Below are positions 21,509-31,871 of a stretch of 64,000 nucleotides of DNA, in pieces. The notes beneath the pieces were generated by a model. That model had not been told where the DNA came from. It saw nothing but the letters and a program-made list of their open reading frames with translations, and did not search any database. This stretch comes from Liolophura sinensis (Eukaryota; Mollusca; Polyplacophora; Chitonida; Chitonidae), in assembly GCF_032854445.1 (NCBI RefSeq), contig NC_088295.1:64337249-64401248 (forward strand), given 5' to 3'. The number at the start of each line of letters is the position of its first letter. The stretch's first letter is position 1. Made by a program: the position numbers and the translations under genes.

Positions 21509-22810
21509 ATGGCTAGTAAGGTGTCTGCTCGCCTGGCAAATATCTACTACAGCCCTCGTGGATACTGGAAGGGCCACGCGGCCATCCAGAAACTTGCCAC
21601 TGCGGCTAAAGTCTCCGAAGATGTGGCCCGGGCCTGGCTGAAAAAGCAGGCTATCTGGCAGATATACCTGCCTCGTCCCCGAAAAATACCGAGGCCTATG
21701 TTCGATGTTTCCACGCCGAATGACATCCACCAAGCTGATCTTCTATTTCTACCACATTTTCGGCGACGCCGGAAGCTGTATCAATACGTGCTGACAGTTG
21801 TTGATGTCGCTTCTCGCTACAAGGAGGCGGAACGTCTGGGTACTAAAGATTCCAAAGAAGTCGCTGATGCTCTCTCTCGCATTTACAAGCGGGGACCCCT
21901 TCGATGGCCGAAGCTTCTCCAAGTTGACCCTGGGCGCGAGTTTATGGGTGCGGTGAGCCAACTGCTGGCCAAACACGATGTCACAGTCCGCGGAGGCCGC
22001 GTGGATATCCACCGAGACCAAGGCATAGTGGAGCGTTTCAACCGTACTCTGGCTGAGCGGCTCTTTGGACATCAGTACGCCCAGGAGATGCGCCTTCCTC
22101 CCGAACACCGGTCTACTGAATGGGTGTCTCAACTGCCCTCTGTTGTGGCCGCTCTAAATAACGAGACAACGAGACTGATCGGTAAAAAGCCGAAAGACGC
22201 CATCAAGGCAAAAGGGGTGCCCCATAAGCCTTCCTCGGCGGTTCCAGGTCGTCCCGTTGGACTTAATGAGCGGAAGATCCCCGAGGGTGTTGGCGTTCGT
22301 TATCTCTATCAGCCTGGAGAGCTGGAGGGCGGCCGCCGTCGCGCGACTGATCCTGTCTGGTCTCTAGAGATATATCGGCTTGGGCGCTCTGTTACAAAGC
22401 CTAATGAACCCGTGCTGTACTATCTAGACGATACGTCGGATGGCCCGCGACGGGGATTCGTTCGTGAGGAGTTGCTTATAGTGCCTCTCGATACTCAGCT
22501 TCCCCGGATGGGGTTCTACGGCGCTAGTAGTTCCTCGAAGAGGATGTCCCATCCTGCGGTTGACGTCAAGGAGGCGCATCTCTATGGCCATAAGCCAAGG
22601 TGTGGACACCATCTTCGGCGATCCAGCGCTTACTATCGGAGGGGGACAGTGAGACCTTATTCAGGTGCTGCCCATAGATATGGTGGCGCTCTGATCGCAG
22701 CACTTCCATACCGTGTCGGAAGACCTTTTTCTCGAAGAGGGCCTCTTTGTACTGCTTATGGCGGATGCGCTTTTCCACAACTCCCTTTTTCACGCCCTTG
22801 GCCTTCTTAA
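21509..22810 (+). CDS. Polinton integrase (rve family, DDE)
   Basis: Retroviral-type integrase that inserts the element into the genome. The catalytic triad is visible: D in HQADLLFLP, D in LLQVDPGREF, and E in DQGIVERFNRTLAE. A chromodomain/SH3-like region follows (TDPVWSLEIYRL ... GFVREELLIVP). The ATG at 21509 opens the frame. The conserved part ends near 22500. The frame then runs about 100 codons further into sequence antisense to the polymerase gene, with no recognisable domain, so the original stop has probably been lost or shifted. The gene converges on the polymerase gene, as is common in Polintons. Confidence 0.9.
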   Translation: MASKVSARLANIYYSPRGYWKGHAAIQKLATAAKVSEDVARAWLKKQAIWQIYLPRPRKIPRPMFDVSTPNDIHQADLLFLPHFRRRRKLYQYVLTVVDVASRYKEAERLGTKDSKEVADALSRIYKRGPLRWPKLLQVDPGREFMGAVSQLLAKHDVTVRGGRVDIHRDQGIVERFNRTLAERLFGHQYAQEMRLPPEHRSTEWVSQLPSVVAALNNETTRLIGKKPKDAIKAKGVPHKPSSAVPGRPVGLNERKIPEGVGVRYLYQPGELEGGRRRATDPVWSLEIYRLGRSVTKPNEPVLYYLDDTSDGPRRGFVREELLIVPLDTQLPRMGFYGASSSSKRMSHPAVDVKEAHLYGHKPRCGHHLRRSSAYYRRGTVRPYSGAAHRYGGALIAALPYRVGRPFSRRGPLCTAYGGCAFPQLPFSRPWPS

Positions 22811-25800
22811 TGTTGGCTCCACCTGCCTCCAGAATGGAGTGCATCTTGGGGCGCAGACGAATGTATTCGGCGATCGGCCGCCCCGCGCACTCGTCCTTCA
22901 TTTTTCCCAAGACATTCATATTTGCTACGCTGTGCAGGGGGTGGTCTTGTGGGTAATCTGAGGTGTCGTACAGGTTTGCATTCTCAGCCATATCCCCATA
23001 AACATCCTCAGTCTGAATCTCGAGTAGCAGACTATACGTGACAGTGTAGAGGAGCTGGCAGCGCTCTTCGTACTGGTCCTTCAAGTGGTTGTAGCAGAAG
23101 TCGTACATAAGGTGCATGGAGAGATCTAGAATGCTCATGCCCACGTAGATAGGTCGGTTTAGAACTAGACGGGTCTTGTGCATCTGAATCGCTGCGAGGT
23201 CATCATCAAATTTGTTTGCCCGTGCAAAGCTCGGGCTGGCTATCAAGCGTCGGAGCTTGTCGTCTTCTCCAGAGCGTACCAGCTTGACGACCACACGCTT
23301 CCGAAGGTTCTCCATGGTTTTTCCGAAGACCGAGTTGTTCATTAGCTTGCACAGGTCCTTCTCGAATTTACTTGCGCCCGTTTTTCGGAGCTCGGTGTTC
23401 AACCTGATATAGGGTTCCATCCAAGGGCTCTGGGTGAATCTCAGGGCCCGGTGAACCTTTGTCAGGCGCATTCCCAGAGATAGATACAGCTGTAGGTTCC
23501 GGTACTGCAGGACGTACCGTTCCTTGTTGCGGAGGTTGGGGACCAGCTTTTCGACCTCGGTAGGCGCTTTCTTGCCGAGAAGGCCGTGCTGATAGTCTGA
23601 CATCCACTCCTTCTGGACCACCAGACTCTCCGGGGCTAATGGGTAGCCGTTATGTGCGTTATGTAGGTCGGCCGGATACTCTAGGTCGACCTCGAGGAAG
23701 TAACCGGAAGGACTGTCGTGGGGGTAGGTGGCAATCGTTTTGCCGAGACGCCGCGCGTCATCTACCCGCTGGAAGCCGCCCGTTGTAAGGAACTAACTCA
23801 TAGCCCAGCCATATAGATTATTGGCGTCTAGGTATTGGATGTAGTTGTTTGGACTTTCTGGGTTGTATCCCTCCACCTGCGGATTATTGGCTTTGGCGTA
23901 TCGCTTACTTACCATGGAGATACCTCCTCGCAACCCCTTCTCAATGAAGAGATGTTGGTCGTAGTCGGTCAACAGCTCCAGCTCTACCCCGGTCTTCTTG
24001 AACAGCGCATCCCACGAGACCTGGGCTCGTAAAGTAGTGAGCAGGGTCCAATCCATACTGCCGTAAACAAGTCTTCCGGAAGGCCTAAAACACATCGACC
24101 AACAGGAGCACGTCTGTGCTGCAGTAAAGGTCTGTGTAGTCTCCCAGATTGGTGCAGTCAAATACCTTCCATACCTGTTGAGCGTGGATGTAGTCCTCAT
24201 CGCTAATGCCTCCGACTTTGAGCTTACTGTAGAAAGCCTCTTTGGGTGGGAGGCTGGACTCGTCGAAGCGCTCCCAGGAGCCCATATACTCATAGGGGTA
24301 GACACCCTTGCGCATGAGTAACTTACGTTTTTTTTCGGCAGGCTCATACCGGGCTGTGATGTGGAAAGCTTTGTTGGCCTCTACCAGATTGTCAAGGGAA
24401 GTCGGTAAGAATCGAACGCTGTCGATGAAGCGGAGCTGCCCCAGCGAGAAGGAGATGTACTTTTCCGTGTTGTTGGGGATGCAGGAGATGCGGCCCTCCA
24501 CCTTACTTATGGCTTGCATCAGGAGGTGCCCGTCGTAGCCCTGAAAGTTGTGGAAGACTACTGGTATGGCTGTCTTGGGACCCAGCTGCAACTTTAGGTT
24601 GCATGCGTTATGGTCTGCGCCTCTGTACTTGCCGGTGATATGGCAGTGATCGCGCACAGAATCGGCGCCTAGAGGCTTCTCACACACGTGGCAGGTTGCG
24701 GCGTTGTTGTGGGCCTGCCAGTCCTGGGGAGTCATCCTTATGGCTATAGGGTTAGCTAGAACATTTTGGATTTCCCGCTTTTCCTGCCGGAGAGCTCTGA
24801 GGAAGTGTTCCGGCTCGTGGTGCTGAGTCTTTTGAGTGCTGCTCTCTTTGGGGCTGGGCGGCGGGCCTTCAACCTTTTTGGTCAGAGCCTCGAAGTCGGC
24901 ATATATGATGAACGGAGCCGGTAGCTGTTTGTGGTGGTTCTGAAAAGTGAACTTGTTTTCCCCCTCCTGGGGCATTTCCACCCTCACCGCCGTCTGGCCA
25001 ATCCCTCGGCATTCCGGCTTATGCGCCTCGAGCAGGTCCTCCCTTGTGTAGCCGTGTAGGCAGCGCTCGCAGAAGTGTTTGCGATTTCGTGTCTTACTTT
25101 CTTGGAACAGGAGACGATCGAGATCTTTTATCCACGTATAATGGAATTTGCCTGCCTTCCCAATCAGCAGCAGATTGATTCGGGGCGTGTCGCCGGGCTG
25201 CTTGCTGAGACGATGCACGATCACACTCTTGTCCCACCCGAACACGTTGATGGCGAGGTCGTTCTTTTCCTCCCCTTTAGGGATCTGAGAGATGGGCGTG
25301 GGGGTGTCGATCCCCCCAAAGTCAAGACCATCATTGGTGGGATACTTTGTTGGTCTCTGAGGGTCCCGGGCGGCTGGAAATAAGGCAGATCGGAATGCCC
25401 ATCGGAGGCAGTCGTCGTCTTTGTTCTTCACATTGATGACTGCTTTCTTGCTACTCACAGCTGCAGGTAGTGGGATGTAGGACCCCCCTCTCAGTGGCTG
25501 ATACCTTGCAATGTCAAGCCAGAGTGTTTGCACGCTATTGACAACCCACCCTGACCCTCGCTGTGTCCATTTTTCCAGCACCTCCTGGATGGTGGGGAAG
25601 GCCTTATCTAGAGCCCCGTCAATGTCACCAGCCTCTAAGAGGGCCTCCTGTTTGCTTTGGAGTACTGGGCTGGTATACTCTTCACTGCCATCGGCGTTGT
25701 CCTTTCGCAACTGAACCCTGAGGCCTAGTTGGAACTTAACCCCGTTGAGTGCCAGGATCTCTTCTTCTAGCTTCTGGCGAATAATGGCTCGAATTTCTTC

Positions 25801-26172
25801 TAAGAAGGCTACTGGGTCCGTCCAAACGCCTTAGGGTAGGCCCATCTGCCAGGCCCGGAGGAGATTCCTTATGGCCCTGCCGGTGTTAGTGAATTTTAGT
25901 TTCTTTTCACCTAGCAATTCATCCAACTCCTCGTTACTGAGGAAGTTCTTGACGTCTTGCTTCAACTCCTCGTTACTTCGGGAGTTCTTGCTGTCTTGCA
26001 GCCGCTTCAACTCAGCCACGGCCGTTTTATGCCTGTCGAGGATCCCCTGTAATTCTTCCAAGGCAATGCGGCACCGTGGGTACTTGGGCCGCACACCTAG
26101 GAGCGTCTCAAACTCCTCCCGTAGTGCTCGCGCTTTTTGATGGTGCCTCATTGTACGCGCTAATATCATCAT
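22566..26172 (-). pseudogene. Protein-primed family B DNA polymerase (pPolB), broken
   Basis: The largest Polinton gene, about 1200 codons. Visible parts in order: N-terminal helical region (ATG at 26172); Exo I FIIYADFEAL; an endonuclease VII-like Cys/His block (CHVC ... DHCH ... CN); Exo II FHNFQGYDGHLL; Exo III DYTDLYCSTD; polymerase motif A YLDANNLYG; motif B LMNNSVFGKTMEN; and the motif C region. Lesions: an in-frame TAA at 25831-25833, a frameshift near 24085-24100, and an in-frame TAG at 23793-23795 right after motif A. Motif C reads YTVTYS, with V and Y at the two positions held by catalytic aspartates in active enzymes. The exonuclease residues look retained. Confidence 0.9.
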
Positions 26173-26193
26173 TATACTAGTAACATCAACTCT

Positions 26194-26511
26194 CTAATTG
26201 TAAATTTCGATAGCCGGCAGCCGTTTGAACTCATCCAAGAAAGCCTTGAACCTCCGCTGTCTTTCACGCGTCTGGACCCTATTATATCCGCAGGTCATGC
26301 AAAGCCGAAATCGGTTTTTAACACCCTGACCACAGCTAATACATGGCTTGGTGCCAAGACCCTTGCACAGACGGTTTAGGTGAACCCCACAGTAGTCCAA
26401 CAGGCAACTCTTACCACAGAGCTCCGTGAAGCCGATGGGTAGCCACCGGCAATTATTGTAACCCTTTGGCAGGTTGTTGTTGTATACACAATTGGTGTAG
26501 AAGCATATCTG
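26194..26511 (-). CDS. Small Cys-rich, probably zinc-binding Polinton ORF
   Basis: The clearly open part (26194-26400) has CISCGQG and CMTCGYN knuckles followed by a basic tail (QTRERQRRFKAFLDEF). The frame remains open upstream to at least 26511 and adds further cysteine pairs (CFYTNC, LCGKSC, YC...H), but contains no ATG. Either a non-ATG start or an upstream lesion must be assumed. The spacing suggests two or three zinc ribbons or knuckles, possibly a nucleic-acid-binding regulator. It lies between the polymerase gene and the right terminal repeat. I do not recognise the family. Confidence 0.5.
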   Translation of the reverse strand, partial: QICFYTNCVYNNNLPKGYNNCRWLPIGFTELCGKSCLLDYCGVHLNRLCKGLGTKPCISCGQGVKNRFRLCMTCGYNRVQTRERQRRFKAFLDEFKRLPAIEIYN

Positions 26512-26544
26512 AGCAATGGGTATGTCTAATAGAACCCCAGATGG

Positions 26545-26709
26545 GGCTGGGGGGCCTCTATTTGTTCTGGGGAGGGCCCCAAGGGGGGGGGGGGGGTCCA
26601 GAACCTATATTGTGTATACTAGAACTTCTGGACCTCGCCTGGAATGGGGGCTGGGAGCCTCTATTTGCCAAGGGGAAGGTGCGCCAGAACCCCTATTCCC
26701 TATACTACT
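26545..26709. repeat. Polinton right terminal inverted repeat
   Basis: Its reverse complement begins AGTAGTATAGGGAATAGGGG and matches the left terminal repeat over about 165 bp, with a run of G at 26583-26596 expanded relative to the left copy. Confidence 0.92.
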
Positions 26710-26725
26710 ATTGCACCAAGGAGTC
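26710..26725 (-). pseudogene. tRNA-Trp 5' part, other side of the Polinton
   Basis: On the minus strand this reads GACTCCTTGGTGCAAT, the acceptor 5' strand and first half of the A-box of tRNA-Trp. Together with 14947-15007 it accounts for one whole tRNA gene. 'attgc' at 26710-26714 is the right copy of the target duplication. Confidence 0.82.
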
Positions 26726-27421
26726 TGTCTGACATACAATTGTTATCCTTCTGTCAACTCCGGAAACAATTGAGACACGCAGTGTTGTTGGTAATCCAGC
26801 ACACAGCCCGACATTTTACACTGAATCCAATGTTAATATTGTGATGAAGACATTGCTGTCCAAACATGTGTTAGAACTGTGGGTGTATATCTTTGGTAAG
26901 AATCAATCGCCAGTCAGCAAATCTTTGAATCTTGGCATGCACTTGGAGGCAATGTCAATTTACATGGACATAGGACAAACTGAAATAATGGTGTGATATC
27001 AAAGCATACACAGCTGGAAATGAAGTATTTAAATAACAGCTCTTGCCATTTATCAGAAATTTAGCATTCCAAATGGGGTTTACCCAAACGAGTTTAGTTT
27101 GCTTTGATCAGTTAAATGAGGCAAAAAAATAATTATGCAATCAAACAACCATTTTTGGAAGTCGCTTAAACAAAATTAAAACGTTTCTGTTAAATATTTT
27201 GTCAGTCCCCACTAAGCTGTAACGTGCAACACATGTGCTTGTATTCAATCTTTACAATGGAATAGCCTAAAAGATGATCCTGTAATGATCTAAAATTAGA
27301 GACGGTATTCGGACATCTACCACTTCCATAGTCAGTAGCACAAAAAGCGAGATGCCGCTGCCTGGTGAAAATTCGATGAATATATATAAAAGCAAATAAC
27401 ACCTGTTCAAAAATAAACTTT

Positions 27422-27493
27422 TGACCCCGACGTGATTCGAACACGAAAGCTTCTAATCTGGAGTCAGACGCGCTACCATTGCGCCACGGAGTC
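27422..27493 (-). pseudogene. tRNA-Trp(CCA), diverged copy
   Basis: The acceptor stem and D-arm match the intact class, but the anticodon stem has a mismatch (TCTGA against TTAGA) and the variable-loop/T-stem junction is altered. It could still fold; I call it a probable pseudogene because the arm mismatches are private to this copy. Confidence 0.65.
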
Positions 27494-28272
27494 TGTCTGA
27501 CAGGTCATTCTTTTCTTTCTGTCAACCCTCACTTTCTTTCTGGAAACAATTGAGACACAGCAGTGTTGAAGGTAATCCAGTACACAGGCCGACATTTTAC
27601 ACTCAATCCAGCGTTAATATTGTGGTGAAACTGAAAAAAATCTGACAAACTGAAATCATTACGGCACGGAGTCTGTCTGACATCCAGTTCTTATCTTTCT
27701 GTCACCTTCGGAAACAATTGAGACACGGCAGTGTTGTAGGTAATCCAGTACACAGCCCGACATTTTACACTCAATCCAGCGTTAATATTGTGGTGATGCT
27801 GAAAAAAATCTGACAAACTGAAATCATTACGGCACGGAGTCTGTCTGACATCCAGTTCTTATCTTTCTGTCACCTCCGGAAACAATTGAGACACGGCAGT
27901 GTTGTTGGTAATCCAGCACACAGCCCGACATTTTACACTGAATCCAACGTTAATATTGTGATGAAGACATTGCTGTTCAAACATGTGTTAGAACTGTGGG
28001 TGTATATCTTTGGTAAGAATCAATCGCCAGTCAGCAAACGTTTGACTCTTGGCATGTACTTGGTGGCAATGTCAATTTACATGGACATAGGACAAACTGA
28101 AATGATGGTGTAATATCAAAGCATATACAGCTGGCAATAAAGTATTTAAATAATAGCTCTTACAATCTATTAGAAATTTAGCATTAAATGGGTTTTACCC
28201 AAACAAATAAAGTTTGCTTTGATCAGTTAAAGGACGCAAAAAGATAGTCATGCAATCAAATAACGATGTTTG

Positions 28273-28533
28273 ATTTTTTTTTTTTTTTGATTGGTGTTTT
28301 ACGCCGTACTCAAGAATATTTCACTTATACGACGGCGGCCAGCATTATGATAGGTGGAAACCGGGCACAGCCCGGGGGAAACCCACGACCAGGTTGTTGG
28401 CAGACCTTCCCACGTTCGGCCGGAGAGGAAGCCAGCATGAGCTGGACTTGAACTCACAGCGACCGCATTGGTGAGAGACTCCTGGGTCATTACGCTGCGC
28501 TAGCGTTCTTACCAACTGAGCCACGGAGGCCCC
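28273..28533 (-). mobile_element. tRNA-derived SINE, full length, with target duplication
   Basis: On the minus strand it starts GGGGCCTCCGTGGCTCAGTT, with an A-box-like TGGCTCAGTTGG and a B-box-like GAGTTCAAGTCC. A conserved body follows, then 'tactcaagaatatttcac' in antisense, and a poly-A tail (poly-T on the plus strand at 28275-28288). It is flanked by a perfect 12-bp duplication, taacgatgtttg, at 28261-28272 and 28534-28545. The family resembles mollusc SINEs. Confidence 0.9.
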
Positions 28534-29194
28534 TAACGATGTTTGCAAGTCACACAAACAAAATGAAAACCGTTCTTAATGAATCCCTTGTCCGTCTGCC
28601 TTAACTAAGCGGTAACATGCAACACATGTGGTTGTGTTTAATCTTTCCAATGGAATAGCCTTAAAAATAATCCTGAAATGATCTGCAATTAAAGAAGGGA
28701 TTCTGACATCTACCATTTTGACAGCTTTATTTTTGGTTTTTTTTCAAAGGTTAAATTTATTTACCAATGAAAATACATATCACGAATAGACGAATGCAGT
28801 ACAATACTTCTCAGTAGAATAAAGGCCTATAAGGTGACTAGATGTCGAAAATCGATCCCTTCCTAATAATACAGACTGCGTTATTTTGACACCATATTTT
28901 TCTAAAGGATTGTTGGTTAAGCCGTATGATGTCAACATGAACTCACGTTTGCCATGGCTATAACTGACTTGGTATCTTTTCTAAACACCGACTGACTAAA
29001 TACCATTTTATTGCAGTTACACCATATGGAAAATTGAATAACGGAGATTAACTCTATACATACAAGTCTGGGTTGTTCTTCGGTGGACTTGTTGTCATAA
29101 TTATCAAAACATCTATCAAAATCGTTTTGAATACTATTCATTAGTTCGTTATCACTCAGGACAGACATATTACACTTCCAATAGAAAGCCCCCC

Positions 29195-29205
29195 CCCCCC
29201 CCCCA
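29195..29205. repeat. Poly-C tract
   Basis: A run of about 17 C in this neighbourhood, inside the 28.7-29.3 kb stretch that otherwise shows no recognisable gene. Confidence 0.7.
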
Positions 29206-29328
29206 AGTAATAACATTATCAAAACAAATATCACTGCAAACACATCACGGATCAAAAAAGGTAATCAGTATGATATCTGACGATGTTACACGAGGTACAA
29301 TAAACGAGGACGTATAAAATCTGTCTAA

Positions 29329-29952
29329 ATGGCATGCAAACTGACCCCGAGCCCGGGAATAACAATGTTGGTCAGGGTTTACTTTACAAAATATATCACA
29401 AATACCAAATTCATTTTTAAGGCATTCATTTCATTAGCACCATCCGTTCTAGAATTCATATTACCCCATCTCTTATCTACAATATTGCTTTCAACAAAGT
29501 TAAAATCACCCCCTAAAATAATCCTATCATTTCCATTTAACAATGTATGAAGACTAGCAAAAGGCTCTTTCCTTTTAGTAGACTCATTAGGAGCGTAACT
29601 ACACACTAAATGAATGGCAGTATTATTTAAATCAAGCCTAACGAAAATAAACGGACTATGTGGGCATCTTACAACTTTTTTTTACAATACACTCAACTGA
29701 ATATCGAACAACCAACACCTTGAGTGGTGCCATGCACCCACATACAATCACCGGGAATGTTTAAGCTTTTGGTTTCGTTATTGTTCTGAAAGTGTGTCTC
29801 TTAAAGAAATAAAACATCAATATCACATTTAAATACAATTTTTTGTTTAATTGAGCCTGCTTGTTACTATTTCTTGACACGTTTACATTCATTGTAACAA
29901 ACCTAATTGAGCTTTGAACAGACATTGTGATAATAATTAGAACAAAGTACAT
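29329..29952 (-). pseudogene. LINE ORF2 fragment: AP-like endonuclease domain
   Basis: Minus-strand pieces read VTMNVNVSRNSNKQAQL, then after frame breaks CSYAPNE, and RIILGGDFNFV, the DFN block of exonuclease-endonuclease-phosphatase domains of non-LTR retrotransposons. At least two stops or frameshifts lie between the pieces. The reverse transcriptase that should follow is not present. This is the 5' part of a LINE rather than the usual 3' remnant. Confidence 0.72.
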
Positions 29953-30042
29953 ACCCTTTGTTGATCTGAGTGGGAGTCATGCAACAGTCTTTCAAGATTC
30001 TAGACCTAATTACTATCAGGGCGACGCCTTCCACGTGCCGCA

Positions 30043-30965
30043 TCAACACATTCTGAATCGGCACTGTCTAACACACTTTGCCCACGGAATGTTTGTCCCT
30101 CTATTTTTCCTATTTAAACTTTCTAAAACCGTTGTTGTTACACTAGCTGCTTCGTCATCACCAGTGACCGTAATTTCATACGGGTCACGTGAGCAGACAG
30201 ATGTTACGTTATCGGAACGGTCAAGTTCCTCAGATTCCATTCTATTATCATCAACCTGAATTTCGCCCTCATTTTCACTTTCACAATCACTTGAGCGAGT
30301 CGTAACGTCAACGTCAAGGTCAACGTCACCGACTCGTTCAAGCCTGCTGTTGCATCAATGGCGTGTCTACATCACCTCGGACAGTTGCAGGGTAGGGCCA
30401 GGCCCAAGCGCAGCATTCATCAACGACGTGAGTTTCGGAACCACAACTGCGACAACTGCTAGGACAATTCTTTACAGTATGAGGACCAATGTGGTACGAG
30501 AAGCCATCACAATTGGTACACCAGGCCGCCATACATCCAAACGCCCTATGTCTTGCCTGGTAACACTTATGGCACTCATACACTTGTCCTGGATATGTAC
30601 ACATGACTACATCTCCTGTGAAGTTGATGAAGTTCGGCACATATCGTCGAGTATGGCATTACAACCTATGGATGCGGATATACATATGGTGTATGGCCAT
30701 ACATCCACCATATAGTTTTAAAGCTTCGGTATATAGTCTCGTCGGGCATTTCATCTGGAGTCCAGTGCACAGTTAAATTAATGAAAGTAGAGCAGACAAG
30801 GGATATTTTCCACTCAATCTCATCTAACGTTTTTTTTAAACTGTGCGCAACCTGTGTAGAAACTCTAACAAAAAAAAACAATTTTCTAAAATAATTCTCT
30901 AAGCTTACCAAATCCCTCTTCACATTGATCACTTCATTCAGAGCCGGGATGAACATCCTCTGCAA
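30043..30965 (-). pseudogene. LINE ORF1 with CCHC zinc knuckles, broken
   Basis: Upstream of the endonuclease fragment on the same strand. An N-terminal piece (30666-30965) contains INLTVHWTPDEMPDETI. A middle piece (30338-30640) contains MCTYPGQVYECHKC followed by Cys/His knuckles (C-x2-C-x..-H-x..-C, repeated), and an acidic Ser-rich tail lies at 30043-30240. The three pieces are in different frames. This is an RNA-binding ORF1 of a L2/CR1-like LINE; the clade is inference. Confidence 0.7.
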
Positions 30966-31338
30966 CGCACTGGAAAAGGCCGTATTGTCCGCACATCAAA
31001 TAGCCACCAACAAAGTCCGAGCAGACCTGTTCGCTGGATTGAAAGAATTGGGCTTAGACATCTCCCATAACCCAGGTGCCTACGCCCCAAGAACACAAAA
31101 TAAACTTATCGGACCTAACTTTAGTACCGATATCACACCAAAATCAAAACACAATCTTCAACATAGCCTCCAGATGACACGGATTTTCATACAGAAAACT
31201 CACAACAATTCTCTACACTTTCACCGTTACCAGAAGTCCCATTTTCATAGTCAGTAGAACAACAAACAACGGCAATGCGTGGTGAAAACTGGGCCGAGAT
31301 ATATGAACGCAAAGAACACTTATGTAATGCAGATTTTT

Positions 31339-31410
31339 TGACCCCGACGTGCTGCGAACACGCAAATTTCTAATCTGGAGTCAGACGCACTACCATTGAG
31401 CCACGGAGTA
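31339..31410 (-). pseudogene. tRNA-Trp pseudogene, diverged
   Basis: The 72-nt alignment to the intact gene is complete, with substitutions in the T-loop (TTCGCAG), the anticodon stem and the acceptor. It marks the tRNA repeat resuming after the LINE. Confidence 0.8.
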
Positions 31411-31502
31411 TGCTCGACCTAAAATTCTCATCTTTCTGCTACCTCCCGAAACGATTGAGAAACGCACTGTATTTTTGTAATCAGCCTCATCTTTCACATT
31501 TA

Positions 31503-31701
31503 TTTATTTATTTGTTTGATTGGTGTTTTACGCCGTACTCAAGAATATTTCACTTATACGACGGCGGCCAGCATTAAGGTGGGAGGAAACCGGGCAGAGC
31601 CCAGGGGAAACCCACGACCATCCGCAGGTTGCTGGCAGACCTTCCCACGTTCGGCCGGAGAGGAAGCCAGCATGAGCTGGACTTGAACTCACAGCGACCG
31701 C
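31503..31701 (-). mobile_element. tRNA-derived SINE, 5'-truncated, with target duplication
   Basis: Same SINE family as 28273-28533, lacking the tRNA head beyond 'cagcgaccg'. It is flanked by a perfect 12-bp duplication ctttcacattta at 31491-31502 and 31702-31713. Confidence 0.9.
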
Positions 31702-31736
31702 CTTTCACATTTAACCCAGCGTTAATATTATGGTGA

Positions 31737-31871
31737 TTTATTTATTTAATTGGTGTTTTACGTCGTACTCAAGAATATTTCACTTATACGATGGCGGACA
31801 ATGTTATGGTGAGAGGAAGCCGGGCATAGCCCTGCAGAAACCCATTACCATCCGGAGGTTGATGGCAAACC
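31737..31871 (-). mobile_element. tRNA-derived SINE, shorter 5'-truncated copy
   Basis: Same family, ending within the body. It is flanked by a perfect 13-bp duplication aatattatggtga at 31724-31736 and 31872-31884. It inserted only a few bases from the previous SINE. Confidence 0.88.

Larger units (their letters stand above)
15008..26709. mobile_element. Polinton/Maverick-type element, degenerate, 11.7 kb
   Basis: Bounded by inverted repeats of about 165 bp that begin AGTAGT, the AG start typical of Polintons. Its gene set is diagnostic of the group: double jelly-roll major capsid protein, FtsK/HerA-type packaging ATPase, rve-family integrase and protein-primed family B DNA polymerase, plus small membrane and coiled-coil ORFs that I recognise as recurrent in invertebrate Polintons. 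No adenain-like protease or penton protein was recognised. At under 12 kb it is shorter than the usual 15-20 kb. Base composition is richer in GC than the flanks. Breaks include in-frame stops, frameshifts and loss of polymerase catalytic residues, so this copy looks non-autonomous. Confidence 0.9.

Noticed and set aside
15008-26709. LTR retrotransposon, because of the rve integrase
   Set aside because: No reverse transcriptase, protease or gag is present. Terminal repeats are inverted rather than direct, and capsid, ATPase and family B polymerase genes identify a Polinton.
30925-31257. Plus-strand 110-codon frame at 31 kb
   Set aside because: Partly antisense to the LINE ORF1 region, with no domain or start context.
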